A stretch of DNA of 64,000 nucleotides from Clostridium sp. LS (GCF_002760435.1 NZ_AUUU01000014.1:1-64000), one strand, 5' to 3'. Shown: positions 1 through 8,803, counted from the stretch's first letter. The notes: generated by a model from the sequence alone, not told the origin. A program made the numbers and translations.

Positions 1-80
1 TACTCTCTTCCCCCTATAATTTGGTGATTACTGGTTAAGCTTTACGCGCATGGTTGTTTATCTATATAAGTATTTTAATT

Positions 81-443
81 TTATTTTTTGCATGCACAGT
101 CATAAAAGTTAATTTTACAGTTTATTTTATCAAGGTTTTTTTGCAATTCAGCTATTTGATTTATAACGTCTTCTTTATGTTTTATAAATATTTCTCTGCG
201 AACATCAAGGGTATTATCACCTTTGAGGCATAGTTGAATATATTCTTTTATTTTTTTTATTGGCATGCCTGTATTTTTTAAACAACAAATAAGTTCAAGC
301 CATTCTAAATCTTTTTCTTTAAAATCTCTATTTCCTGTATCACTACGGTCAACAAAAGGTAATAAACCCTCCTTTTCATAATACCTAAGAGTATGTGCAG
401 TCAAATGAGTTTTTTCAGCAACTTCGGCAATACTGTATCCCAT
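81..443 (-). CDS. MerR-family transcriptional regulator, NmlR/AdhR type (aldehyde/thiol-stress sensor)
   Basis: A 120-aa regulator with an N-terminal MerR winged helix (residues 3-40, with the TAHTLRYYEKEGLLP motif typical of the family) followed by a dimerisation helix at about 80-110. Cys53 and Cys54 lie in ICCLKNTGM; members of the NmlR/AdhR subgroup carry a conserved cysteine at this place that is used to sense carbonyl or nitrosative stress (family knowledge). There is no MerR-type metal-binding loop, although two more cysteines sit near the C-terminus. It is divergent from the aldo/keto reductase, and both intergenic dyads fit this type of regulator. Its likely role is distortion-activation of the reductase promoter; the inducer is inferred, not shown. 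Confidence 0.85.
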   Translation of the reverse strand: MGYSIAEVAEKTHLTAHTLRYYEKEGLLPFVDRSDTGNRDFKEKDLEWLELICCLKNTGMPIKKIKEYIQLCLKGDNTLDVRREIFIKHKEDVINQIAELQKNLDKINCKINFYDCACKK

Positions 444-482
444 AATGTATATCCTCCCTCATTTTTATCATATATTTCTACG

Positions 483-498
483 TTAGAGTATACTCTAA
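483..498. promoter_or_regulatory. Putative MerR operator near the regulator's own start
   Basis: Perfect dyad TTAGAG-TATA-CTCTAA about 40 bp upstream of the regulator's start codon (minus strand). Same half-sites and same 4-bp spacer as the dyad in the divergent reductase promoter, so probably an autoregulatory site. Confidence 0.6.
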
Positions 499-651
499 GA
501 ACTTTAATTTGTAAACTTGAATAAGGTGCAAACAAGAATTTAAATTTTTATTTTAGAAAAAATGGCGTAATACTAAGGTCGTAAACGATGAATTTACTAT
601 TGCAATCAAGAACTTACTTTTTCATTTTACAGCAGAATTTTTAAAAATATG

Positions 652-682
652 TTGACTTAGAGCTAACTCTAAGATGTAGAAT
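652..682 (+). promoter_or_regulatory. MerR-type promoter of the aldo/keto reductase with operator dyad
   Basis: TTGACT (652-657) and TAGAAT (677-682) are separated by 19 bp, the over-long spacer characteristic of MerR-activated promoters. The spacer holds the perfect palindrome CTTAGAG-CTAA-CTCTAAG (656-673). Confidence 0.75.
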
Positions 683-736
683 ATATTTATAAAGCAATTT
701 AATATAGAAAAATATCTATTTTAAGGAGGAGTTACT

Positions 737-1894
737 TTGTTATATAGAACACTTGGAAAGACAAATGAAAAGGTTTCAGCCTTAGGCTTTGGATGTATGA
801 GATTACCTATTATTGATGGGGATACTACTAAGATTGATGAGGAAAAAGCAACGAAGATGATTCGTCATGCAATCGATGAAGGGGTTAATTATATAGATAC
901 TGCATACCCTTATCATGGAACAGGAATGGGGAATGGAGGCGAAAGTGAGCCATTTGTAGGTAGAGCTTTAAAGGATGGATATAGAGAAAAGGTTAATTTA
1001 GCTACAAAACTTCCAAGTTGGGCAATTAAGACTAGGGAAGATATGGACAAATACTTAAATGAACAATTGGAGCGTCTTCAAACTGATAGAATAGATTTCT
1101 ATTTAGTACATGCATTAAATAAAGGAACTTGGGAAAATCTTAAGAAATTAGGAATAGATGAGTTTTTAAATTCAGCAATTAAAGATGGTAGAATAAGATA
1201 TGCAGGATTTTCTTTCCATGATAAATTAGAAGTTTTTAAAGAAATAGTAGATTATTATGATTGGTCATTTTGCCAAATTCAATATAACTATTTAGATGAA
1301 AATTTCCAAGCTGGAACAGAAGGATTAAAGTATGCGGCAGATAGAGGTTTGGGAGTTGTTATAATGGAGCCACTTAGAGGTGGAAAAATAGTTAGAAATC
1401 TTCCAGAAGTAGTTGTAAACACTTTTGATGAAGCAGAAATTAAAAGAACTCCAGCTGAGTGGGCGTTAAGATGGGTATGGAATCATCCAGAAGTATCTGT
1501 AGTATTAAGTGGTATGAATGTAATGGAGAATGTTACAGAAAACTTAAGGGTTGCAAGTGAAGCTTTACCAAATTCATTAACTGAAAAAGAATTAGAAATA
1601 ATGGATAATGTTAAAAATGCATTTAAAGAAAGAATAAAAGTGAATTGTACAGCTTGTGAGTATTGTATGCCATGTCCAGCGGGCGTAAATATTCCTAAGA
1701 ATTTTGCGTGTTATAATGAATATAACATATTTGTTACTCCAGCAACGGAAAAAGAACTTAAGGAAAGATATAATGGAGTAGCACCATCAGAAAGAGCAGA
1801 TAAGTGCGTTGAGTGTGGTAAATGTGAAAGCCATTGCCCACAAGCAATTAAAATCCGTCAAGAATTAAAAAATGTTACTGAATTATTTGCATAG
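737..1894 (+). CDS. Aldo/keto reductase with C-terminal 2x[4Fe-4S] ferredoxin domain
   Basis: 385 aa. TTG start, chosen because GGAGG lies eight bases upstream. Residues 1-280 form an AKR TIM barrel (GFGCMRLP, DTAYPYHG, catalytic Tyr and the Lys of NLATKLP). Residues about 300-375 carry two cysteine clusters, C-x2-C-x2-C-x3-CP and again CVECGKCESHCP, each able to bind a [4Fe-4S] cluster. This is the clostridial 'predicted oxidoreductase of the aldo/keto reductase family' layout. Its substrate is unknown; control by an NmlR/AdhR-like regulator suggests reduction of reactive aldehydes. A 17-bp hairpin follows the gene. Confidence 0.9.
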   Translation: MLYRTLGKTNEKVSALGFGCMRLPIIDGDTTKIDEEKATKMIRHAIDEGVNYIDTAYPYHGTGMGNGGESEPFVGRALKDGYREKVNLATKLPSWAIKTREDMDKYLNEQLERLQTDRIDFYLVHALNKGTWENLKKLGIDEFLNSAIKDGRIRYAGFSFHDKLEVFKEIVDYYDWSFCQIQYNYLDENFQAGTEGLKYAADRGLGVVIMEPLRGGKIVRNLPEVVVNTFDEAEIKRTPAEWALRWVWNHPEVSVVLSGMNVMENVTENLRVASEALPNSLTEKELEIMDNVKNAFKERIKVNCTACEYCMPCPAGVNIPKNFACYNEYNIFVTPATEKELKERYNGVAPSERADKCVECGKCESHCPQAIKIRQELKNVTELFA

Positions 1895-1905
1895 AAATAA
1901 TTTTC

Positions 1906-1953
1906 ATATTCTAATATGGTAAGATTCTTTTGAATTTTACCATATTAGAATAT
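1906..1953. terminator. Perfect 17-bp inverted repeat after the reductase
   Basis: Arms 1906-1922 and 1937-1953 pair perfectly around a 14-nt loop. No clear U-tract follows on the plus strand, so this is a terminator-like or mRNA-end hairpin. Confidence 0.55.
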
Positions 1954-1981
1954 TACAATGAAATTCTTACTTTAATATAAT
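1953..1981 (+). promoter_or_regulatory. Putative sigma-A promoter of the Ni transporter/lar operon
   Basis: TTACAA (1953-1958), 17-bp spacer, TATAAT (1976-1981), ending 31 bp before cbiM. The leader is too short for a cobalamin or NiCo riboswitch. Confidence 0.5.
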
Positions 1982-2012
1982 CTGCTTATATGCTATAAGG
2001 AGGAGTAAACAT

Positions 2013-2993
2013 ATGCATATACCTGATAATTATTTAAGCCCTTCGACTTGTGCTGCCTTTGGAGCTGCTATGCTGCCAGTATGGAAAAGAGCTAGTGCAA
2101 AGGTAAAGGCTGAAGTAACAAGGCAGAAAATGCCTCTACTTGGCGTAGCAGCAGCTTTTTCATTTTTAATTATGATGTTTAATGTACCTCTTCCTGGAGG
2201 AACTACAGGACACGCTATTGGAGGAGCTCTGGTAGCTATCTTACTTGGACCTTACAGTGCTGTTTTTGCGACTACTGTGGCATTAGCAATACAAGCATTA
2301 TTTTTTGGGGATGGAGGAATTTTAGCTCTAGGAGTAAACTGTTTTAATATGGCTTTTATTATGCCATTTACAGCGTTTTATTTATTTAAACTTGTGACAA
2401 AACTTTTTAGAAATCCAAAAGGGGAGTATATTGGAGCTTTTTTAGCGGGATATATTTCTGTTAATATGGCTGCTTTATTTGCAGCAATTGAATTTGGCAT
2501 TCAGCCCATTCTATTTAAGGATGTTTCCGGCTTACCGCTATATAGTCCTTATGGATTAGCCATATCAATCCCTGCTATGATGATACCTCATCTACTAGTG
2601 GTTGGTTTACTAGAAGGAATAATAACTGTAGGAGCATATAGTTATATAAAACAAGCATCTTCTGAGATAATATATAGAGGAAAGATAAACAAAATAAAAT
2701 CACTATATTTTGTAATGGGAATACTTATTTTAGCAACTCCATTAGGACTTTTAGCTAAAGGGACTGCATGGGGAGAATGGGGAGCTGAAGAATTTAAAAG
2801 CCTTATAGGCTTTATACCTAAGGGAATGGAAGATGGAGTGAAATTTAATTCTCCAATGCCAGGTTATAGTTTTGAATTTTTGCAAGGTTATCTTGGGTAT
2901 ATTTTATCAGCATTAGCTGGAGTAAGTATAATATTTATTATTTTTAAAATATTAGGGAAAATAAATTTAAAGAAAAAATTAAAAGGAGATTAA
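2013..2993 (+). CDS. Nickel/cobalt ECF transporter substrate-binding membrane subunit (CbiM/LarMN type)
   Basis: 326-aa polytopic membrane protein. It opens with the conserved MHIPDNYLSP N-terminus, whose Met-His is used for metal binding in the CbiM/NikM family. After about residue 225 a second part with two hydrophobic segments and a PDGLE/CbiN-like periplasmic loop (GAEEFKSLIGFIPKGMEDG) follows, so the M and N components are fused. It is first of three transporter genes placed directly before larC-larE-larB, which argues for nickel rather than cobalt as substrate (inference). Its stop codon abuts the ATG of the next gene. Confidence 0.88.
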   Translation: MHIPDNYLSPSTCAAFGAAMLPVWKRASAKVKAEVTRQKMPLLGVAAAFSFLIMMFNVPLPGGTTGHAIGGALVAILLGPYSAVFATTVALAIQALFFGDGGILALGVNCFNMAFIMPFTAFYLFKLVTKLFRNPKGEYIGAFLAGYISVNMAALFAAIEFGIQPILFKDVSGLPLYSPYGLAISIPAMMIPHLLVVGLLEGIITVGAYSYIKQASSEIIYRGKINKIKSLYFVMGILILATPLGLLAKGTAWGEWGAEEFKSLIGFIPKGMEDGVKFNSPMPGYSFEFLQGYLGYILSALAGVSIIFIIFKILGKINLKKKLKGD

Positions 2994-3788
2994 ATGGTTC
3001 CAGAGTGGCTTTTAGTAAAAGATAATTATGTCCCAAAGGAAGAAAAAAATTTATATATAGAGAAAAGTATTTTTTCTTTAATTAAGATAGTTTCAATTAT
3101 TAGACAAGATAAAAATCAAGGTAAATTAGTGTATTCAATAAATCCAACTTTAAAAGTTATATGTACGCTAGTAATGGTGATATTAACATCTGTTTCAAGA
3201 AATATCATTTATTTATTGATAATGGATATATATAGTTTAATTAACCTTTTTCTTATGGAAAAGAGGTCAAGAAAAAGAATATTGCTTAGAAGTATTATAT
3301 TCCCATTTATAACACTGATAGTATTGATACCTTCTATGTTTTATGGAAATATTCATAACAGTTTATTGATTTTTCAAAAACTGCTTATAACCATTTTACT
3401 CATGAACCTGCTTCCACATAATACTAAATGGAATGAAATTAGCAAGTCACTAAAGCTTCTATTCATACCAGATATATTTATATGGATTATGGATATAACA
3501 ATAAAATATATTGTTTTATTAGGCGAACATTCCATTAACTTGCTATATGCTTTAAGACTTAGAGCAATTGGTATAACTTCAAATAAATATAGTTCTCTAA
3601 CAGGGATCATGGGAAGCTTATTTATAAAATCCTATAAAATGAGCGAAGAAATGTTTTATGCCATGGAATGCAGAGGTTTTGTAGGAGAATATTCAACAAA
3701 AGTGAATTTAAAATTTAAAAAGATTGATTATGTTTATTTAATAGTAAATGTACTGTTGGTTAGTTTGTTTATATACTTATATTACTAA
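2994..3788 (+). CDS. ECF transporter transmembrane coupling subunit (CbiQ/LarQ type)
   Basis: 264 aa with four to five hydrophobic segments (about 55-75, 95-120, 120-140, 150-170 and 240-262). The AMECRGF stretch near residue 222 is the CbiQ-family coupling motif (A-x3-RG) that contacts the ATPase. The start codon follows the cbiM stop without a gap, indicating translational coupling. An N-terminal extension of about 45 polar residues precedes the usual CbiQ start and may serve an extra role. Its partners are the flanking CbiM and CbiO. Confidence 0.85.
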   Translation: MVPEWLLVKDNYVPKEEKNLYIEKSIFSLIKIVSIIRQDKNQGKLVYSINPTLKVICTLVMVILTSVSRNIIYLLIMDIYSLINLFLMEKRSRKRILLRSIIFPFITLIVLIPSMFYGNIHNSLLIFQKLLITILLMNLLPHNTKWNEISKSLKLLFIPDIFIWIMDITIKYIVLLGEHSINLLYALRLRAIGITSNKYSSLTGIMGSLFIKSYKMSEEMFYAMECRGFVGEYSTKVNLKFKKIDYVYLIVNVLLVSLFIYLYY

Positions 3789-3808
3789 ACAAATTAAGGA
3801 GAATATTA

Positions 3809-4534
3809 ATGATAGAATTAGAAAATATTTCATTTACATATAAGAACAAAATAGCTCTTAATAATGTAGATGTCCATATAAAAGAAGGAGAATCTATAGC
3901 TGTAATAGGTCCAAATGGAAGTGGGAAATCAACTTTTCTAAAACTATTAAATGCTATTATTTTCTCAAGTGAAGGAAGATATATTTTTGATAAAGTACAA
4001 ATAAATGAAAATGCTTTAAAGGATACAAAATATTTAAAATTATTCCACAAGAGAATTGGTTTTGTATTTCAAAATTCTGATGCTCAGCTTTTTTGTTCAA
4101 CTGTTTTTGAAGAAATAGCATTTGGACTTATGCAAATGGAAATATCAGAGGATGAAGTAAATAAAAGAGTAAATGATTGTCTTAATCTCCTCAATATAGA
4201 TAAATTAAGAGATGAGCATCCTTATAATTTAAGTGGCGGAGAAAAGAAAAGAGTTGCAATTGCTAGTGTGCTAGCAATGAATCCAGAAATAATAACTTTA
4301 GATGAGCCAATGAATGGAATAGATCCAAAAGGTAAGAGATTTCTAAGGGATTTGCTAATTGCACTAAATGAAAGTGGCAAAACTATAATTTGTGCAACTC
4401 ATGATTTTGAATATATAGATGGAGTTTTTAACAGAGCTATTGTTTTTTCAGAGGAGCATAAAATTATTAGGGATGACAAATATGAGGATGTTATAAAAGA
4501 CGAAGAGTTTTTAAGAAAAAATAACATCATATAA
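3809..4534 (+). CDS. ECF transporter ATP-binding protein (CbiO/LarO type)
   Basis: 241-aa ABC ATPase. Walker A GPNGSGKST (about 34-42), Q-loop FVFQNSDAQLF, signature LSGGEKKR (about 141-148), Walker B IITLDEPMNGID and H-loop ATHDF are all intact. It energises uptake through the preceding CbiM and CbiQ. A GGAG site lies eight bases before the ATG. A 67-bp gap without an evident terminator separates it from larC, so the transporter and the cofactor genes probably share one transcript. Confidence 0.9.
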   Translation: MIELENISFTYKNKIALNNVDVHIKEGESIAVIGPNGSGKSTFLKLLNAIIFSSEGRYIFDKVQINENALKDTKYLKLFHKRIGFVFQNSDAQLFCSTVFEEIAFGLMQMEISEDEVNKRVNDCLNLLNIDKLRDEHPYNLSGGEKKRVAIASVLAMNPEIITLDEPMNGIDPKGKRFLRDLLIALNESGKTIICATHDFEYIDGVFNRAIVFSEEHKIIRDDKYEDVIKDEEFLRKNNII

Positions 4535-4601
4535 TTTGATAACAAGAATGTATTTAGATGTCTCTTTAGGAAATACAAAGGAATTTAAGGAGTGATTTAT
4601 T

Positions 4602-5993
4602 ATGAAAATATTATATTATGATTGTTTTTGCGGTATAAGTGGAGATATGAACTTAGCAGCATTATTAGATTTAGGAGTTCCTAGGGATTATTTAATAAAA
4701 GAACTTTCAAAACTTAACTTGGGTTCAGAATATGAGATAAAAATTGAAAGTGCTGCAAAATTAGGAATTACGGGAACTAGAGTAGATGTTATATTAAAAA
4801 ATCATAAACATGATAGTAAAATTGAGGCTGAGGAAGCTTTAAATCATGATCATCACGACCATAAACATGAACATACCCATAATGATGATAGTAGTTCACA
4901 TAATAATCATCATAGCCATGATCACTCTCATAATCATGATGATAGCCACCAACATAATCATGAATTTAAGCATTCCCATGAGGATAAAGTGCACAATCAT
5001 AGTCATGCAGATGGCCATGAACATCATCATAGAAATTTAAATGATATAGAGAATATTATAAATTCTAGTGATTTAAGTGATAAAGTTAAAAAATTAAGTA
5101 TGAATATGTTCATGAAGGTAGCAGAAGCTGAAGCCAAGGTTCATGGAAAGACTTTATATGAAGTGCATTTTCATGAAGTCGGAGCTATAGATTCTATTGT
5201 AGATATGGTAGGTGCAGCTATTTGTTTAGATTATTTGAATATTGATAAAATCATAGCATCTCCTGTTCAAGTTGGAGGCGGCTTTGTTAAATGTGCTCAC
5301 GGGCTTATGCCAGTTCCAGCACCAGCGACTGTAGAGATATTAAAAGATATTCCTATTAATACTGGAATAGTGCAATTTGAAACTACTACTCCTACAGGTG
5401 CAGCAATACTGGCAGCTAATGTGAAGGAATTTACTTCTAAAATAGATTTTTCCATAAAGAAAATTGCATATGGAATTGGACATAGAGATTTAAGTATTCC
5501 AAATGTTTTAAGAGTTTATTTAGGAGAAAAGGAAAAATTAGAAGAAATAGAAGAGCAATATATATTAGAAACAAACATAGATGATATGAATCCAGAATTG
5601 TATGGATATGTTGAAGAAAAACTTTTTGAAGCAGGAGCATTAGACGTCTTTAAAACACCTATATTTATGAAAAAAGGAAGACCGGGAATAAAATTAAGTG
5701 TATTAATCAGTGAGCAGATAGAGAACGATATTCTAGATATAATTTTTGAAGAAACTACTTCCCTTGGTGTAAGAAAATATAAAGTTGAGAAGATAATGCT
5801 TAATAGAGAATTTTCAAAGGTTCAAACTGAGTATGGGGAAATTACTATTAAAAAATCTTATTATAAAGGCAAATTAGTTAAATATAAACCAGAGTATGAA
5901 GAATGTAAAAGTATAGCTAAAGAAAAAAATGTAGCCATAGGTAAGGTTTATAACGAAGTTTATAAGCAAACTTCAAATATATATGACAAATAG
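4602..5993 (+). CDS. larC: Nickel-pincer nucleotide cofactor biosynthesis protein LarC (nickel insertase)
   Basis: 463 aa. LarC inserts Ni into the pyridinium-3,5-bisthiocarboxylate mononucleotide in a CTP-dependent step (established for the family). The DUF111 signatures are present: YYDCFCGISGDMNLAALLDLG at the N-terminus, HFHEVGAIDSIVD (about 188-200) and the TPTGAAILA region. Residues 82-143 form a striking insert with 26 histidines mixed with Asp, Asn and Ser, a probable nickel buffer. Unlike Lactiplantibacillus plantarum, where larC1 and larC2 are joined by programmed frameshifting, this is one uninterrupted frame. It follows the Ni transporter and precedes larE and larB. Confidence 0.93.
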   Translation: MKILYYDCFCGISGDMNLAALLDLGVPRDYLIKELSKLNLGSEYEIKIESAAKLGITGTRVDVILKNHKHDSKIEAEEALNHDHHDHKHEHTHNDDSSSHNNHHSHDHSHNHDDSHQHNHEFKHSHEDKVHNHSHADGHEHHHRNLNDIENIINSSDLSDKVKKLSMNMFMKVAEAEAKVHGKTLYEVHFHEVGAIDSIVDMVGAAICLDYLNIDKIIASPVQVGGGFVKCAHGLMPVPAPATVEILKDIPINTGIVQFETTTPTGAAILAANVKEFTSKIDFSIKKIAYGIGHRDLSIPNVLRVYLGEKEKLEEIEEQYILETNIDDMNPELYGYVEEKLFEAGALDVFKTPIFMKKGRPGIKLSVLISEQIENDILDIIFEETTSLGVRKYKVEKIMLNREFSKVQTEYGEITIKKSYYKGKLVKYKPEYEECKSIAKEKNVAIGKVYNEVYKQTSNIYDK

Positions 5994-6027
5994 TTAGAAT
6001 GTTACATGTGAGAGGCGGGAGAAGTAA

Positions 6028-6843
6028 ATGATAAATAATAATAAATATAATGAATTAATTGAATATTTAAAAAGCTTAGGAAAAGTTGTTTTAGCATTTT
6101 CAGGAGGAGTTGATAGTACTTTTTTACTTAAAGTCGCTAAAGAAGCCCTTGGGGAAAATGTAAAGGCAGTAACAATTTTATCACCATACATTCCTAAATG
6201 GGAAATAGCGGAAGCTAAGGAGTTAGTTGAAGAGCTAGGAGTACAACACGAAATCATAGAAGCTCCAATTATTGAATCAATTAAGTTTAATCCTGAGGAT
6301 AGATGTTATCTTTGTAAAACAGCAGTATTTAGCATGATATTATCTGTAGCTAAAGAACAAGGTTACAATTGTGTTATTGATGGAACAAACTTTGATGATA
6401 TAAGTGATTATAGACCAGGTCTTAAAGCATTAAAAGAATTAGAAGTAAAAAGTCCGCTTTTAGAATGTAAACTAACTAAAGCTGAGATAAGAGCTTTTTC
6501 AAAAGAATTAGGGCTTAATACTTGGGATAAACCGCCATATGCATGCCTTTTAACAAGAATACCATATGGAAATGAATTAAAAGTAGAAGACTTTGAAAAA
6601 ATTGAAAATGCCGAAAAATATATGATGAGCATAGGCTTTAGAGCTGTTAGAGTAAGGTGTCATGGAGATCTTGCAAGAGTTGAAGTAAATAGGAGCGATA
6701 GAAGTAAATTATTTGATGAAGAACTTCTAGATACTATTGCTGAGAAGATTAAAGAATGTGGATTTAAGTATGTTACTTTAGACTTACAAGGATATCGAGT
6801 AGGAAGCTTTAACGAATCTATTTTGAAGAATACAAACTTATAA
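6028..6843 (+). CDS. larE: ATP-dependent sacrificial sulfur transferase LarE
   Basis: 271 aa. LarE adenylates the carboxylates of the LarB product and transfers sulfur to make the two thiocarboxylates of the nickel-pincer cofactor. The PP-loop SGGVDS is at 25-30. Cys173 in PPYACLLTRIPYG is at the place of the sacrificial cysteine of the L. plantarum enzyme (family knowledge). A CYLC pair at 93-96 is also present, so I cannot say whether this is the single-cysteine or the iron-sulfur type. The start is supported by GGCGGGAG upstream. It lies 34 bp after larC and 24 bp before larB. Confidence 0.92.
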   Translation: MINNNKYNELIEYLKSLGKVVLAFSGGVDSTFLLKVAKEALGENVKAVTILSPYIPKWEIAEAKELVEELGVQHEIIEAPIIESIKFNPEDRCYLCKTAVFSMILSVAKEQGYNCVIDGTNFDDISDYRPGLKALKELEVKSPLLECKLTKAEIRAFSKELGLNTWDKPPYACLLTRIPYGNELKVEDFEKIENAEKYMMSIGFRAVRVRCHGDLARVEVNRSDRSKLFDEELLDTIAEKIKECGFKYVTLDLQGYRVGSFNESILKNTNL

Positions 6844-6867
6844 CTTGATACGGGGGTGGCAAAGCTA

Positions 6868-7614
6868 ATGGATAAAGAAGAAATCAAAAATTTATTAGAG
6901 GGTGTAAAAGACAATAAAGTAAATGTAGAAGAAGCTCTTAAACAACTAGAGGATTTGCCTTTTAAGGACTTAGGTTTTGCTAAAATTGATAATCATAGAG
7001 AAATTAGAGTAGGTTATCCAGAAGTTATATATTGCGAAGGAAAAACAGTAGAGCAGGTTAAAGAGATTATTGAATTTATGCTTACAAAAAATAATAATAT
7101 ATTAGGAACTAGAGCAAATGAAGAAATGTATAATGCAGTAAAAGAAATATGTGAAGAAGCAGAATATAATAAGTTAGGTAGAACAATAACAATAAATAAA
7201 AAGGAACAAAATCCTACTGATAGTTATATTGCTATTGTTGCTGCAGGTACATCAGATTTACCAGTTGTTGAGGAAGCTTATGAAACTGCAAGGATATTAG
7301 GTAACAGGGTTGAGAAAATAACAGATGTTGGAGTTGCAGGGATACATAGACTTTTTTCGAGATTAGATGTTATCAGAGGTGCCAAAGTCGTTATAGTTGT
7401 TGCTGGAATGGAAGGGGCATTAGCTAGCGTTATTGGAGGCCTAATAGATAAACCTTTAATAGCAGTTCCAACTAGTGTAGGGTATGGAGCAAACTTTGGG
7501 GGGATTTCAGCATTATTGACAATGCTGAATAGCTGTGCCAGTGGTATTAGTGTAGTAAATATAGATAATGGATTTGGAGCAGCATACAGTGCTAGCATAA
7601 TAAATAAGTTATAG
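6868..7614 (+). CDS. larB: Pyridinium-3,5-biscarboxylic acid mononucleotide synthase LarB
   Basis: 248 aa with this start; an in-frame GTG at 6856 would add four residues, but the GGGGGTGG ribosome site favours the ATG. LarB carboxylates nicotinic acid adenine dinucleotide in the first step of the nickel-pincer pathway. The C-terminal half resembles PurE/NCAIR mutase (VAAGTSDLPVVEEAYETA, GMEGALASVIGGL, VPTSVGYGANFGG). It is the last gene of the cluster and is followed by a strong terminator. No lactate racemase gene is present on either side. Confidence 0.93.
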   Translation: MDKEEIKNLLEGVKDNKVNVEEALKQLEDLPFKDLGFAKIDNHREIRVGYPEVIYCEGKTVEQVKEIIEFMLTKNNNILGTRANEEMYNAVKEICEEAEYNKLGRTITINKKEQNPTDSYIAIVAAGTSDLPVVEEAYETARILGNRVEKITDVGVAGIHRLFSRLDVIRGAKVVIVVAGMEGALASVIGGLIDKPLIAVPTSVGYGANFGGISALLTMLNSCASGISVVNIDNGFGAAYSASIINKL

Positions 7615-7620
7615 GATAAA

Positions 7621-7669
7621 TGCCTATGACCTAAACATATGGAAAATGTTTAGGTCATAGGTATTTATT
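7621..7669 (+). terminator. Terminator of the lar operon
   Basis: An 18-bp nearly perfect stem (7621-7638 with 7646-7663) and a 7-nt loop, followed by a short T-rich run. Confidence 0.8.
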
Positions 7670-7823
7670 GTTTAATGTTTTTAGTATGTTAGTTTCCAGT
7701 AAAGATTGAATCAATAAGTAATTGATTTGAAGTATTATAAATATTTTGGAAAGTCAGATTTATAGCAATTAAATGTTATAGTATAATCATAGTATAGTAT
7801 TTTTAAAATAATCGGAGGAAAAA

Positions 7824-8492
7824 ATGAGTAGAATTGAAGCGGTGTTATTTGATATGGATGGAGTAATATTTGATACAGAAAGAGTTTACTTAGAGCATTG
7901 GGTGCAGATTTTTAAAAAGTATGGATATGAAATGAAAAAAGAGATTTATACATCTGTAATGGGAACAGGACGAGAAAATGTCATGAGAGTTTTTAAAGAA
8001 ATATATGGAGATGACTTACCTATAGTACAAATGTATAAAGAAAAAGATGAATTATTAGTACAAGCTGTGGAAGAAGGGCAAGTGCCTATGAAACCTGGAG
8101 CAAAAGAAATTTTAAATTTCCTTAGGGAAAATAATTTTAAAACAGCTCTTGCAACTTCAGCTAAAAGAGATAGGACAAATATGCAGTTAAAAATGGGTAA
8201 AATTGAAAGTGAATTTGATGCAGTTGTTTGTGGAGATGACATAACAAATTCTAAACCAGATCCAGAAATATTTTTAAAGGCAGCACAAAGGTTGTCAATA
8301 AGTTCTAGAAATTGTATTGTTGTAGAAGATTCATCTGCAGGCATTAAAGCAGCCTATAGTGCAAAAATGATGGGACTACATGTTGAGGATTTAAAAAAGG
8401 CTGATGAGGAAATACTTGAATATTGTCATAAGAGCTTTAAAAATTTATTTGAAATTAAAGAATACTTAATACAGTTAAAAGTTAACAATTAA
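7824..8492 (+). CDS. HAD-superfamily hydrolase, beta-phosphoglucomutase-like subfamily
   Basis: 222 aa. HAD motif I is FDMDGVIFDTE (8-18; nucleophile Asp10, acid/base Asp12), motif II ATSA near residue 111, the motif III lysine lies in NSKPDPEIF, and motif IV is VVEDSSAGIKAA. The helical C1 cap after motif I places it with phosphoglycolate phosphatase and beta-phosphoglucomutase-like enzymes. Substrate cannot be named from sequence. It has its own upstream spacer with a likely TATAAT near 7780 and is not obviously linked to the lar operon. Confidence 0.85.
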   Translation: MSRIEAVLFDMDGVIFDTERVYLEHWVQIFKKYGYEMKKEIYTSVMGTGRENVMRVFKEIYGDDLPIVQMYKEKDELLVQAVEEGQVPMKPGAKEILNFLRENNFKTALATSAKRDRTNMQLKMGKIESEFDAVVCGDDITNSKPDPEIFLKAAQRLSISSRNCIVVEDSSAGIKAAYSAKMMGLHVEDLKKADEEILEYCHKSFKNLFEIKEYLIQLKVNN

Positions 8493-8507
8493 CAGTTAAC
8501 AGTTATG
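8484..8507. repeat. Short GTTAAC/ACAGTTAAC reiterated tract
   Basis: Overlapping units of AACAGTTAAC directly after the HAD gene. The same word, in the opposite sense, is reiterated at 20471-20503. Confidence 0.5.
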
Positions 8508-8581
8508 TATAATTAATTAATCATATTCTGAAGAGTATAAAATTTAATTGAAATGTATACCCTAATCATGAGGTGATATAG

Positions 8582-8728
8582 ATGGATAATAATAAAAATA
8601 GAATAAAAGATAGACCTAAATCTAATGCAGAACGTAGAAAAATAGATCCAAAAGGAAATGCAGATTTAGGGATTATTGATGGTAAAAAAATAGGTGCACC
8701 TCCACATAAAGAAAAGGATCACCTGTAA
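8582..8728 (+). CDS. Small basic hypothetical protein (48 aa)
   Basis: ATG preceded by GAGGTGA at a good distance, then 48 codons to TAA. The product is highly charged and without hydrophobic segments (MDNNKNRIKDRPKSN..., ending in HKEKDHL). The codon pattern resembles its neighbours and a T-rich hairpin region follows. I do not recognise the family. Proteins like this are common as small acid-soluble or regulatory proteins in clostridia, but no function can be assigned. Confidence 0.6.
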   Translation: MDNNKNRIKDRPKSNAERRKIDPKGNADLGIIDGKKIGAPPHKEKDHL

Positions 8729-8803
8729 GTATAGTTAGGATATATCAAAATTTAATAATATATTTGATATATCCTTTTATTATGATGTAAGGAGAAAATT
8801 AAA

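Noticed and set aside
1954..2012. Cobalamin or NiCo riboswitch upstream of cbiM
   Set aside because: Only about 30 nt remain between the likely promoter and the start codon, too short for either.
3374..3610. Minus-strand open frames lying inside the transporter, lar, glycolytic and other plus-strand genes
   Set aside because: They are shadows of well-supported genes, have no ribosome sites of their own and no recognisable family motifs.
4846..5040. A 64-codon Met/Ile-rich frame overlapping the His-rich part of larC
   Set aside because: It is the out-of-frame reading of the CAT/CAC-rich histidine repeat; its composition is an artefact of that.
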